Positions 20,455 to 30,258 of a DNA stretch of 64,000 bases are shown here, piece by piece. Below the pieces are notes generated by a model that was not told the DNA's origin, made no database searches, and saw only the letters and a list, made by a program, of their open reading frames with translations. Position 1 is the stretch's first letter, and each line of letters starts with the position of its first letter. Position numbers and translations under genes: made by a program. This stretch comes from an uncultured archaeon (GTDB taxonomy: Archaea; Thermoproteota; Bathyarchaeia; TCS64): the NCBI GenBank assembly GCA_938048735.1, contig CALIUM010000001.1, positions 45,892-109,891 of the forward strand, given 5' to 3'.

Positions 20455-20781
20455 TTGAGCGGGGAGGAGCTCATCAGGGCGACCATCAGAGGGCTGAGCA
20501 GGGCCATAATCCTATGGCTCCTCCTAAGGGAGGGGATGTCCGGATACAGGTTGACAAAGGAGATGAGGAGGATAACGGGACATCCCTACACCCCCGGGGC
20601 CATATATCCCCTTCTATACGAGCTGGAGAAGAAGAAGCTAATAATAGGAGAATGGATACAGAAAGGCAGAAGAAAACTAAAACACTATTCAATAACAGAC
20701 GAGGGTAGAAAAGTTATAAATAATATAAGAGGTACACTGGAGAAGCCGATTAAGGATCTACTCATGAACCTAACAGAATAA
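20455..20781 (+). CDS. PadR-family transcriptional regulator (divergent from previous)
   Basis: LLREGMSGYRLTKEMRRITGHPYTPGAIYPLLYELEKKKLIIGEW; TTG start. Confidence 0.88.
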   Translation: MSGEELIRATIRGLSRAIILWLLLREGMSGYRLTKEMRRITGHPYTPGAIYPLLYELEKKKLIIGEWIQKGRRKLKHYSITDEGRKVINNIRGTLEKPIKDLLMNLTE

Positions 20782-21013
20782 CTCCATCAGACTTTAGAAA
20801 TAACATCATCCAATAATGTTTTCTTAACAATAAGATGTATCTTAAGATTAAAAATTCTCTGACATCAGAAAGAAGCCATCATGTATGTTTTTGCTGTTTT
20901 TTTTAAAAAGCATGATTTTTATATATAAATAAAATAATCTATATCTGTTGTCAGAGGCAATTTTCAAGATAAGGGGTTGGAGATCCCTACCTATACGGTG
21001 ATCGAGAGAGTTA

Positions 21014-21360
21014 AAAAGGTATGATCAGAGGAACCTGATCTTCAATAGGGTCCACATGGATCCTACCTCTCCAGTTCATGGCAGGACGATGTTGGAGAGA
21101 GGCCTCAGGAACATTGATTGTAGACCAGGCTATACGAGGTTATACCATGCCCTCGCCGAGTCATCTTCGTTACATGAGGCATGGATGGAGCGGACGAGCT
21201 GTAGGCAGCTTGAGCGATCTAATCCAGCCTACTATGGAGATAGGCGAACCTTGAGGTGGGGCATTTATGATGATGAGGAGGAGATGGCGAGGTGGTGAAG
21301 AGGGCAGCCCCCTTCTACGATGACTCCCTAGTCGGGATAACCGAGGTCAACTCTCTCTGA
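21014..21360 (+). pseudogene. Decayed gene, possibly reductive-dehalogenase-like Fe-S protein N-terminal region
   Basis: KRYDQRNLIFNRVHMDPTSPVHGRTMLERGLRNIDCRPGYTRLYHALAESS...IYDDEEEMAR, then frameshift to VVKRAAPFYDDSLVGITEVNSL*. Confidence 0.35.
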
Positions 21361-21765
21361 GAGCAGGCCAGGCCAATAAACTTCGGGTTTCGGCCACCTG
21401 TAGGAGCTGCAGAACCTGCGATTAGGCTTTTGAGGCTGGGGCCATAAGCATGGATCGTGAGCCAATTTGAATCCAGCCTGCAAGAGCAATACCCTGGAAC
21501 CCTTAAATGGCATGTGGTCGGGAAGAAGTGCTACCTGCTCTGGAGTGAAAAGGTGTTGACTGCAGCACATACATAGCAGAATCTCCCCACAATCGAGGAG
21601 CCAAGATAGCATCACCAGAGATTTCTGGAGAAGGTAACGAGTTAATCTTAACGAATCTTACCCAAGTAAGAATTAAATAGGCGAATCCTAAAATAGAGGA
21701 TTGTCTATGAATATGAGAAGGTTTTCAAGTAGGTTCTACTCCTCAGCCTCTATGAGGGATGACCT

Positions 21766-22395
21766 TTGAAGGTTGTGGGCGTTGTCTGTAGTCCTAGGAG
21801 GGGTGGGAACACCGAGATATTGGTGGGGGAGGTTCTCACCGGGGCTCGAAGTGAGGGGGCTGAGACTGAGCTTATAACCCTCGCGGATAAGAGGATAGAG
21901 TTCTGCGACGCCTGCGGAAGGTGCGAGGAGGAGGGGCGGTGCCACATCCAGGATGATATGCAGCCCATATATAGGAAGCTTGAGGAGGCGGACGGGATAG
22001 TTGTGGGCTCCCCCGTCTGGTTCTGGTCCGTCACGGGCCAGGCGAAGACCTTCCTAGACAGGCTTTACGCCCTCCAGTATCCGGAGAAGAGGCTTATGAA
22101 CAAGGTCGGAGCCGCAGTGGTAGTTGCTGGTAGGCAGGGGAAGACCAGGGCCCTTGATGTCATCATCGAAGCCCTGAGGAGCCACCGCATGATCCTAGCC
22201 GACACCATAGACGGCCTCGGATACGAGCCTGGAGAGATAAGAAGGGATGAGAGGGCGATGAAGTCAGCATGGGAGCTGGGAAGGGAGATGGTCCAACTAA
22301 TAAATAAGAGGTTCACATGGCCAGAGGAGTTCAGGGAATCACTATATAGACTAGTCATGAGAAGGTATAAGGTCAGCAGACTTCCAAAGCAGTAA
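21766..22395 (+). CDS. Iron-sulfur flavoprotein / NADPH-dependent FMN reductase family
   Basis: VCSPRRGGNTEILVGEVL; CDACGRCEEEGRC compact cluster motif; GSPVWFWSVTGQAKTFLDR. Confidence 0.9.
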   Translation: MKVVGVVCSPRRGGNTEILVGEVLTGARSEGAETELITLADKRIEFCDACGRCEEEGRCHIQDDMQPIYRKLEEADGIVVGSPVWFWSVTGQAKTFLDRLYALQYPEKRLMNKVGAAVVVAGRQGKTRALDVIIEALRSHRMILADTIDGLGYEPGEIRRDERAMKSAWELGREMVQLINKRFTWPEEFRESLYRLVMRRYKVSRLPKQ

Positions 22396-22674
22396 AAACA
22401 TAGAAAAACAAAAACTGATCCATATTTCTTTTTGTGACGAAATTTAATGATGAGCAGAGTATGATGGCCTTGTAAAAACTGGAGAGCTAATAGTTTAGTC
22501 TAATGAATATTAGTAAAATATTTGAGATTAAACGAATAAATGAAGTAAAAAACATAAATAATTATGTTGAATTCTAACTAATCTATTGCTCTAGTTCTGA
22601 AGAGCTATGAAATGGTCATGATCCTTGAAAACCCTAACTAGAAAACTTCTTTAATGTTCCTTTACAGTTGATTC

Positions 22675-23079
22675 ATGATGGTCAGCAGGGCGAGGGATCT
22701 CATAGAGGATGCAGAGGACTTCTTAGGGGCGGCTAGGGATCTCTATGGGACAGGCAGGTGGTCAAAGGTCTGCTTCAATTGCCAGCAGGCCGCCGAGTTG
22801 GCATTCAAAGCGGCTCTAAACTTCTATGGGTTGGATAGGAGGGGGCACTCGTTGTTGGACCTACTTGATGAGCTATCATCCATGGATTCGAGGTTCGAAG
22901 CCTTCAGGGAATCCGCTAGGATACTCGACCAGTACTACATACCAACCAGGTATGCCAACGCCTTCGCCAGCGGCCCAGCCAAGAGGCACTTCACCATGCG
23001 CCAGGCGAGGGAGGCTCTTGACATGGCGGGCTCCATCCTAGAGGAGGTGAAGAGGATTGTTGCCGAAGGAGAGGCTTAG
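22675..23079 (+). CDS. HEPN-domain protein
   Basis: RARDLIEDAEDFLGAARDLYGTGRWSKVCFNCQQAAELAFKAAL; paired with downstream MNT. Confidence 0.88.
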   Translation: MMVSRARDLIEDAEDFLGAARDLYGTGRWSKVCFNCQQAAELAFKAALNFYGLDRRGHSLLDLLDELSSMDSRFEAFRESARILDQYYIPTRYANAFASGPAKRHFTMRQAREALDMAGSILEEVKRIVAEGEA

Positions 23080-23449
23080 AAGAGAGGCCTATGAGAAGCT
23101 TGAGAGCTTTCTGGATAGAGTTAAACCACTGAACCCTAGGGCTCTAATACTCTTCGGCTCCTATGCTAGGGGCGACTTCACCGAGGAAAGCGATATCGAT
23201 GTTATCCTGATAGCTGAAAACCTCCCCAAGAAGCTCATCGAGAGGAGGAGCTTATCCTCCCTTTATCACCTCAAAAAACTGATGGCGATAGGGTACTACC
23301 CGGAGGAGTTCATGGAGGAGTTGAGAAGGGGAAATCCATTCATTCACGAGGTCCTTAATGAGGGAGTTATAATATACAGCGACGGGTTTGTTGAGAGTGT
23401 GAAGAGCCTTCTGAATGAGGTATCATCAAGACCCATCCTAAGGCGTTGA
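23057..23449 (+). CDS. MNT-type nucleotidyltransferase
   Basis: ALILFGSYARGDFTEESDIDVILIAENLP; overlaps HEPN gene. Confidence 0.9.
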   Translation: MLPKERLRREAYEKLESFLDRVKPLNPRALILFGSYARGDFTEESDIDVILIAENLPKKLIERRSLSSLYHLKKLMAIGYYPEEFMEELRRGNPFIHEVLNEGVIIYSDGFVESVKSLLNEVSSRPILRR

Positions 23450-23778
23450 ACATCCTCGTTGAACTGGGTTGAATCGTAGCTGTTGGCCATAGATTTGATC
23501 ACATGGGTGATGTAGGCAATACCCAATGGAAGACGTGGCCCTGGAGCTTGAAGCAGTCTCCGTGACCTACATAATGAAGGGCTGAACCTTGTCTTCCTAA
23601 GGGGTTCTGGGGCGTACGTTGAAGGGTAGGGCTACTAGGAGGCGGAGTTATGGGCATCCAAAGGCCGAAAGTTTCCATACCATACCAGCATACAATGAGG
23701 AAGGGTTCTATCTGTGAAGGTCCCGGTCATACTTTCAACCTACAATGAAAAGAGTATTAATAGAAGAAGCTGTTAGGG

Positions 23779-24219
23779 ATGGGCAAGGGTTTCTGGAAGG
23801 GTGATCATTTGGGCGTGTCTATTGACGAGTCCGTTGAGGCCAGGATCAGGGAGATCAACGATGCTTTGCAGCTTCTCACCAACCTTGTGAAAAGGGATTT
23901 CAAAGCTTTATCGATTTACGAGAGGCTCTCGATCAGGTACCTGATCATTCAGCTCGTTGAAGCCGCAGCGAGCATTTGCGTGCGCATACTCTTGAGTGTT
24001 TACCATGAAACGGCTGAGGGATTCCCTGAGTGCTTCATGAGGCTTGGATCGAAGGGGGTTTTACCCGGCGATCTGGCTTCTAAGCTGGCCTCGGCCGCTA
24101 GGCTTAGAAACCTTCTGGTTCATAGGTATTGGACAATAATGGATGAGAAGGTGTATGAAAGCATTAAGAAAGGCTTAAAAGACTTCGAAGAATTTGTAAC
24201 TTATGTTAGAAAGTTCTGA
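23779..24219 (+). CDS. HepT-like (DUF86) HEPN RNase toxin
   Basis: Rx4HxY motif RNLLVHRYW; paralog of 30259-30696. Confidence 0.85.
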   Translation: MGKGFWKGDHLGVSIDESVEARIREINDALQLLTNLVKRDFKALSIYERLSIRYLIIQLVEAAASICVRILLSVYHETAEGFPECFMRLGSKGVLPGDLASKLASAARLRNLLVHRYWTIMDEKVYESIKKGLKDFEEFVTYVRKF

Positions 24220-24234
24220 AGAGCGGAGAGAAAC

Positions 24235-24657
24235 ATGAACGGGTTCGTTAAACCCGCTGATCCTGAATTTAGATATCGTAAGTTAGATGCTAATGAGAAA
24301 GAAAGGTTACTTGATAGTTTGAGGAAGGAGCTTGAAAGCGTTGATGGTGTGGTTTTCGCCTATGTTCACGGAGGATTCATCGAGATGGAGGTCTTCAGAG
24401 ATGTCGACGTGGCTGTTTGGATTTCAGATCCACGAGATGCCTTCAGCCATGAGGTCGAGCTCTCGGCGAGGCTTGAAGCTAGCCTCAAAACCGCAATCGA
24501 CCTGCATGTGTTGAATAGGGCCCCGCTACCGTTTAAACACCACGTCTTCATGAGGGGGAGGCTGCTCTTCTCCAAGGATGAGACCTTGAGAGTGGGGCTG
24601 GTCGATGAGACGGTTAGACAGTACGCAGACGTGCGCATGCTAAAGGGACTGAGATAG
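24235..24657 (+). CDS. MntA-like nucleotidyltransferase antitoxin (GG variant)
   Basis: FAYVHGGFIEMEVFRDVDVAVWI (GG-X9-DxD). Confidence 0.8.
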   Translation: MNGFVKPADPEFRYRKLDANEKERLLDSLRKELESVDGVVFAYVHGGFIEMEVFRDVDVAVWISDPRDAFSHEVELSARLEASLKTAIDLHVLNRAPLPFKHHVFMRGRLLFSKDETLRVGLVDETVRQYADVRMLKGLR

Positions 24658-24831
24658 CCCAGTGGGGCCTCCCTAACGGTGAAAGGATTCCCAATGAGAA
24701 TAGAGGTATAAGACAAAAAGGAAAACATCGGGAAAGTAGCCCTTAGGAGCTTCACCTCGAGAGTGTGGATATCGTTCCCGCGCCAATCAAGAGATGTTTG
24801 AATAATAAGGGCTTTTACACTTATGGTTTAG

Positions 24832-24904
24832 AGCCGGGTGAGGGATTCGAACCCCCGTGAAGCTGCTCTGCAGGCAGCCGCCTATACCACTCAGCCAACC
24901 CGGC
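24832..24904 (-). tRNA. tRNA-Cys (GCA)
   Basis: Reverse complement folds as cloverleaf: acceptor GCCGGGT/ACCCGGC, anticodon arm GCTGC-CTGCAGA-GCAGC, TTCGAAT T-loop, U73. Confidence 0.95.
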
Positions 24905-25187
24905 CAAGAATAAGGGATCGAACGGGAGGATTTATAATTTTAGGGGGGAGAGCCGGATAAAACCCTCTGCCTAACCCATTCGTTAATCATGAAGCCTCTA
25001 GTCCCCCTAAAGGTGTAAGGATGATCGATGCTAGGCTCTGTGGCCTATCAAGCTTTAATTGTTAGGGGACAATTTTCCCATCAATAGATTAGAATGGAGG
25101 CTAAGCTTTTTAATCATCGGACTAGAATCCTTCTCGGGAGCTGCTGCGCTTGGGGGAAGCTCGTTAATTCGTAGAGATCTTTTTAAG

Positions 25188-26507
25188 ATGCCTCTGTTAA
25201 TCCTCTTAGTCCTCTCCCTATCTGAACTCTTCCTCATCGGTCTCTGGCTCTTTGAGAAGGGGGCTGCTGAGAGGCGCCCTTACTCCTACTCCGTTGAGTG
25301 GGTAGCCTTCTGGGGTGGGGCTGGAAGTGAGTATCCTAGGGGTGTCGCGGTCCATGGAGAGGGGATCTACGTGGTTGGCTCCACAACGAGCTATGGCTCG
25401 GGTAGGGAGGACATATACCTTTTGAAGTACTCTCCAAACGGTGAGCTGCTCTGGAGTAGGACTTGGGGAGGCCCTTCCTATGACTTCGCAGGTGGCATAG
25501 CCGCCTCGGGGGAGAGGGTCTACATTGCGGGTCTAACCGCGGTTAGTGGCAGGGCTTGGTCGGTTCTTCTTAGTTATAACTCCGACGGCGTCCTCCTCTG
25601 GGCCAGGGTCTGGAGGGGTGTGGAGGGAACCAGCGGGAGGGCGGTCTCCCTGGATGAGGGGGGAGCCATATATGTCTCGGGCTATGTTGGAGGATTGCCC
25701 CCAACTCCCACTAGCCCCTTCCTCCTAAAATACGATCCAGAAGGCTTCCTGGAGTGGAGCTGGAGCGGTGGGGGTAGAGCCGACTACTGCTGGGCCTTGG
25801 CCTTGGATGGGGGCATCTACCTAGGCGGGACAAGGTTGGTTCAATCCCTTGAGCCCTATGGGCCCAGGAGAACAGAGTTCTTTCTCACGAAGCTCGACTA
25901 TGGGGGGAGGATCATGTGGAACAGGGCCTGGGGGGCAGGGGTTGAGAATTACTGCTGGTCTCTCACCAGCTATAGGGGGCGTATCTACATGGTTGGTTTC
26001 ACCCAACTCCTCTCAAGGGCCGCAGACGCGGTTCTTCTGGTATATGATGAGGAGGGAGGCCTCAAATCCAGCTGTATCCTTGGAGGAGATTATGAAGACT
26101 ATGCCTGGGCTGTGGCGGCCGGGGGAGACTATGTCTACGCGGTAGGTCACACCCTTGAGCAGGGTTCATCGGATGTCCTTTTGATAAAGTTCGACCTGGA
26201 TGGGGCGCCCCTCTGGAACACGACCTGGGGAGGGGCTGGCTGGGATCTGGCCCGGGCGGTCGCGGTGGATGGAGATAGTGTTTATGTTGCAGGATTAACC
26301 TACAGCCTCGACAACGAACCCCAATCCTTCCTGCTGAAGTTCAGGTCTCCAAACGCGAGGTCCAGCCTACTGGAGTCTGTGGCCTTCGCCTCCGTCATAT
26401 CCTTAGGCCTAACTATCTGGATGTCCCTCATTCTGCTCCTGACCCGAGCGTCGGGATTTTCAGGCTCGATCAGCCTTAGATGGACTAAAGAGCTCCAATA
26501 TGGGTAA
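25188..26507 (+). CDS. SBBP-type beta-propeller repeat protein with N-terminal and C-terminal hydrophobic segments
   Basis: Repeated W-GG-x-x-D-x-A-x-G-V-A-x-x-G-x-x-V-Y-V-A-G units; C-terminal TM. Confidence 0.85.
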   Translation: MPLLILLVLSLSELFLIGLWLFEKGAAERRPYSYSVEWVAFWGGAGSEYPRGVAVHGEGIYVVGSTTSYGSGREDIYLLKYSPNGELLWSRTWGGPSYDFAGGIAASGERVYIAGLTAVSGRAWSVLLSYNSDGVLLWARVWRGVEGTSGRAVSLDEGGAIYVSGYVGGLPPTPTSPFLLKYDPEGFLEWSWSGGGRADYCWALALDGGIYLGGTRLVQSLEPYGPRRTEFFLTKLDYGGRIMWNRAWGAGVENYCWSLTSYRGRIYMVGFTQLLSRAADAVLLVYDEEGGLKSSCILGGDYEDYAWAVAAGGDYVYAVGHTLEQGSSDVLLIKFDLDGAPLWNTTWGGAGWDLARAVAVDGDSVYVAGLTYSLDNEPQSFLLKFRSPNARSSLLESVAFASVISLGLTIWMSLILLLTRASGFSGSISLRWTKELQYG

Positions 26508-26558
26508 AAGATCCCCTAAGTGTTAAGGTGGGGGAGGTGGGGAGCTAGCTCTGGAAGG

Positions 26559-26634
26559 TGGGGCCGCCCGGATTCGAACCGGGGACCTCGCGGGCCCAAG
26601 CCGCGCATCTTAGACCAAGCTGGACCACGGCCCC
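26559..26634 (-). tRNA. tRNA-Pro (TGG)
   Basis: Reverse complement: acceptor GGGGCCG/CGGCCCC, anticodon arm CGCGG-CTTGGGC-CCGCG, GGTTCGAATCC T-arm. Confidence 0.95.
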
Positions 26635-26665
26635 CTCACTTTAGGGGCCATGGGATTTTTTAACC

Positions 26666-27895
26666 TTAACGGGTTATGGTGGCCCCATACCTCTTCTTCG
26701 CCCTCTCCAGGGCCTCTATGACAGGCATTGTCTCTCCGGCTAGGAGGGTGAGCATGGCCCCTCCTCCCGTGCTGACATGCCCCATTCGGCTCTCCAGATC
26801 CAGCATGGAGGCCATGGAGCCGAGGTGCCCCCCGCCCACAAGCGTGAACCCCTTTGCCTCGGCCATGGCTCTGAGCAGCTCCTTTGTTCCTATGTCGAAT
26901 CCCCTCCTCTCGAACATCCCCAGAGGCCCCTCAGCGACGACAGTTCCGGCGGTCTTTACATAATGGCAGAATCGGGCTATCGTGTTGAGGCCCACATCGT
27001 ATATGTTTGTCTCCCCTGTCAGCTTCTCCACGCTCACCTCGACCCTCTCACCCCTCACATCTAGGGCGAGGTCAACCGGGAGCTCTATATGCTCTCCATA
27101 TCTCTCAAGAAGCTCTGCGGCCTCTTTGACATGGGCCCTGCCCTTCTCGTCTAAGGATTCGAATCTCTTGGACATTCGGCCCATGGCCATCTGGAATGGG
27201 TCCTGAACCAAGCCCCCAAGTAGAACCTTGTCTGCTATCCCATCCCTTAGCACCCTCCTGATCACCGGGAGCCTGTCCTCCACCTTGGCGCCGCCTAGGA
27301 CGAATATGCAGGGCCTGGATGGGTTCTCCACGACCCTGTTGAGGGCGTTCAACTCCTTCTCCATGAGCCTCCCCGCCACCATCGGCAGAACCTCCCCGAA
27401 GCCGACTAGGCTTGGCTGACTTCTGTGGCCGGCTGCGAAGGCGTCATTCACCACCAGGTCGAAGTAGGGGGCGAGGGTCCTGACCAGCTCGGTCTTAGCG
27501 AGCTCCTCCGGAGGCATGCTCTTATTCTCCTCAGGCAGCATCCTCAGGTTATCCAGGACCAGAACCTCACCGGGCTTCAGGTTCTCTATCGCCCTCCTGG
27601 CCCTCGCTCCGATTATGTCGTCGATGAAGGTCACCGTGCCCCCATGGTACATCTGGAGGACCCTTGTATGGGGCTCTAGGGAGGTGAAGTCGTAGCTTCC
27701 AGGGCGGCTCTGGTGGGCCCCGAGGACCACCCTAGCCCCCTTCAAGTCTCTGAGGGTGTCCACAACGGCCCTTATCCTGGAGTCGTCGAGGATCCTCCTG
27801 GTGGAGGGGTCGAGGGGGGAGTTGATATCAACCCTGAGGAAGACCCTCTTCCCCTCGACCTCGACATCGTCGAGGGTCAAGAAGTCATAGCCCAT
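26666..27895 (-). CDS. pgk: Phosphoglycerate kinase
   Basis: KRVFLRVDINSPLD, FVLGGAKVEDRLPVI, GPLGMFE, VGGGHLGSM. Confidence 0.95.
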   Translation of the reverse strand: MGYDFLTLDDVEVEGKRVFLRVDINSPLDPSTRRILDDSRIRAVVDTLRDLKGARVVLGAHQSRPGSYDFTSLEPHTRVLQMYHGGTVTFIDDIIGARARRAIENLKPGEVLVLDNLRMLPEENKSMPPEELAKTELVRTLAPYFDLVVNDAFAAGHRSQPSLVGFGEVLPMVAGRLMEKELNALNRVVENPSRPCIFVLGGAKVEDRLPVIRRVLRDGIADKVLLGGLVQDPFQMAMGRMSKRFESLDEKGRAHVKEAAELLERYGEHIELPVDLALDVRGERVEVSVEKLTGETNIYDVGLNTIARFCHYVKTAGTVVAEGPLGMFERRGFDIGTKELLRAMAEAKGFTLVGGGHLGSMASMLDLESRMGHVSTGGGAMLTLLAGETMPVIEALERAKKRYGATITR

Positions 27896-28001
27896 TGGGT
27901 GAACCCCTCAAGCCTCTCCTAGAGTTTAATGGGCCAACTATAAATCTATTCGTCTTCGGGAGCCGTGGGAAAGGATTAAGAAGAGGTCTAATGCAGGGGA
28001 T

Positions 28002-28098
28002 ATGCCGGTCGGTGTGGCAGAACCGCCCGGGCCTACGGTGTCCAGCCTCAGAGTAACCCTCTTATCCTCTGTGGAAGGGTGCTCCATGGCCGGGCTCT
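28002..28098 (+). ncRNA. Candidate structured RNA (unassigned)
   Basis: GC-rich intergenic tract with TGCC/GGCA, ACCG/CGGT and CAGAG/CTCTG hairpins and long-range GCCCGG/CCGGGC pairing; no credible ORF. Confidence 0.25.
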
Positions 28099-28158
28099 AG
28101 GGAAATTCATATAAATATTTATTAACATATAACTATAATTTTTTGGAGGAGATTCTGG

Positions 28159-28518
28159 ATGAGGAGCTACATAAAGATTTATGGTCCCCCCCTCCTGGAG
28201 GCCATTAGGGCGCTTGAGAAGATAGCCTTAGAGATGCCCGAGGTCTGCATTATGGATACCATCATCGCCCAGGAACTCCCCATGTTCAGCACGGAGACGG
28301 GTGTCGCGGCCTACTTCGGCACCACGCTGGGGATAGAGGTTCCCGTGGAGCGCTGTGGAAAGCTGATAAGCAAGTCTGGCGAGCTTCTGGGAGAGTATGA
28401 CTTCTTCTTCGAGTGGTTTAAGGAGCCGACCATGGAGGAACTCAACAAGCTCATACAGAAGATAGATGAGGCCCTAGCACCATTAGGATGCAAGTACACA
28501 ATAACCACCAAGAAGTGA
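28159..28518 (+). CDS. Conserved-looking hypothetical protein (119 aa)
   Basis: Good ORF with ribosome-binding-like ggagg and TATA-rich upstream; family not recognised. Confidence 0.6.
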   Translation: MRSYIKIYGPPLLEAIRALEKIALEMPEVCIMDTIIAQELPMFSTETGVAAYFGTTLGIEVPVERCGKLISKSGELLGEYDFFFEWFKEPTMEELNKLIQKIDEALAPLGCKYTITTKK

Positions 28519-28616
28519 GAACCTAGCATCATTCATAAATCATCCTATTTTTTATGTTTAAACGGCGTTGATAGGGTTGAAACTGGTTATCTTTAGACCT
28601 TCTTCAGATTAGTAAA

Positions 28617-29843
28617 CTACTCTAGGGTCGTGGTTCCATATTTGGCGTAGTATTCGATCCAGAGGCGTCTCATGTCTTCATCTAAGCTGTCTCTGATGAT
28701 CCGGTAGATCCCCCTAACATTCTGGATGGAGTAGACCTTGATCCCCATCTCCTCCTCTATATACTCCGCCGCCCCCTTCTCCTCCACCCTCTCCGCGTCC
28801 CCCATCCGTTCCTGCCTGTCTACCGCTATGACTAGGCCTACAACCTTATGGGGCCCTAGTAGCTTCAGCTTCTCGAAGGTGTCCATCTTCGTAGCCCCTG
28901 TGGTTATGGTGTCGTCGACGACCAGTATCCTCTGGCCGGGCTTGAAGAATCCCGCACCCACTATCACCCTATCCGCTGAGGTGTCCCCGTAAGCCTTCTC
29001 CTCCTTCCTGTCATACATGTAACGCTTATCCATCCCGTAGAGCTCGTTCAGCCCCTCACAGGCCAATGCTGCTAGGCTTATACCCTTGTAGCTTGGGCCG
29101 AAGATGTACTCGAAGTCCTCTAGGTCTCCCCGCTCCAGCAGGAGGGCTATGTAGCTGGCGAAGGCCCACTTCAACGTGGCTAGGCTCTCCCCATCCGTGA
29201 GAACCCCCAAGTTTATGAAGTAGGGTGAGAGTCGCCCACTCTTCAATATGAAAGGTTCCTTCGCGCTGGGGGGAAGGCGGAGAGCGCCCTTCCTGAGGAG
29301 GAGGTCCAAGAAGACCCTCTCTATCTTCCCCTTCGAGACCAGCCCCCCACCCTCCAGGCTTATGGTTCCCCCCTCGATCTGCTCGAGGATGGAGCCATAG
29401 TAGAGGATGGAGCCGCAGTGCTGGCAGTGGAGCCTCGTCTCCTCCAATCTCCCCCCAACCTCAACCCTAAACATCTGCCTGGGTGGAGAGAACCTTGAGT
29501 TCGTGGGGCACAGGAGGTTTGGGCACTTGAAGACCCCCTTAATCTCCTCGGGCGCCTTCAACGGCCTCTTCTCTTTCACCCTCCAGTCCTCTATGATGTT
29601 TATGGTCGCGGTGGGGGCTACGAGGGCTATCAACTCTATCTCCCTAGAGGTGAGGTAGGTTCCCTCGACCTTTATTATGTCCTTCACCCCTAGGCGCCTG
29701 CTATCCACATTGATCGCGAGGAGAACCCTTGCGGATGGGTCAAGCCTTAGGAGCTTCAGGACGAGGAAAGCCTTGCCCGCGGGGATATGATCTATCACTA
29801 TCCCGTTCTCGATCTTGCTGACCAGCAGTTGCCTATCCGACAA
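28617..29843 (-). CDS. Fusion: aspartate carbamoyltransferase regulatory chain (PyrI) + orotate phosphoribosyltransferase (PyrE)
   Basis: N-term IENGIVIDHIPAGKAFLVLKLL...Cx4C (CPNLLC) ...CQHC zinc site; C-term FILKSGRLSPYFINLG and ILVVDDTITTGATK PRPP loop. Confidence 0.92.
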   Translation of the reverse strand: MSDRQLLVSKIENGIVIDHIPAGKAFLVLKLLRLDPSARVLLAINVDSRRLGVKDIIKVEGTYLTSREIELIALVAPTATINIIEDWRVKEKRPLKAPEEIKGVFKCPNLLCPTNSRFSPPRQMFRVEVGGRLEETRLHCQHCGSILYYGSILEQIEGGTISLEGGGLVSKGKIERVFLDLLLRKGALRLPPSAKEPFILKSGRLSPYFINLGVLTDGESLATLKWAFASYIALLLERGDLEDFEYIFGPSYKGISLAALACEGLNELYGMDKRYMYDRKEEKAYGDTSADRVIVGAGFFKPGQRILVVDDTITTGATKMDTFEKLKLLGPHKVVGLVIAVDRQERMGDAERVEEKGAAEYIEEEMGIKVYSIQNVRGIYRIIRDSLDEDMRRLWIEYYAKYGTTTLE

Positions 29844-30258
29844 AGCTCTGGGTGAGAAGCATCAAAGCATAAGAAAAACCTTATGGGCAACTGGAAAGGC
29901 ATGGGTATATACATGCCTTCCTCCCCTCAGACCCGAGTTTTCCTGAATATTGCATTTAATGGCCGAGTCGTCCAGTTGGGCTGTGTTGACGAGTTCATAT
30001 TCTATTATGGCGGCCAGGTGGCCTTCAGCCCTCAGCGAGGTTTGTCGAATATCTGGAGATAATGTAATCATCATAGAGCTTATTATCAAAATTCATAGCC
30101 AATTTGGAATATGTTTTGAAAGCCTCTAATAACGGTGGAGTTTGGATCTTTTGGATAGGTTTATTATTTTATGCATGATCATTGGCTCTAAGCCGCCCTT
30201 TGAGGTCTCATGGACAGCATATATATGGCTATACGGCTGTTCTAGGAGTGAAGACTAC

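Noticed and set aside
23450-23775. Two YNE-containing peptides (IPAYNEEG and VILSTYNEKS) suggesting GT2 remnants
   Set aside because: Only a few residues each, many stops, no continuation; insufficient to call a glycosyltransferase pseudogene.
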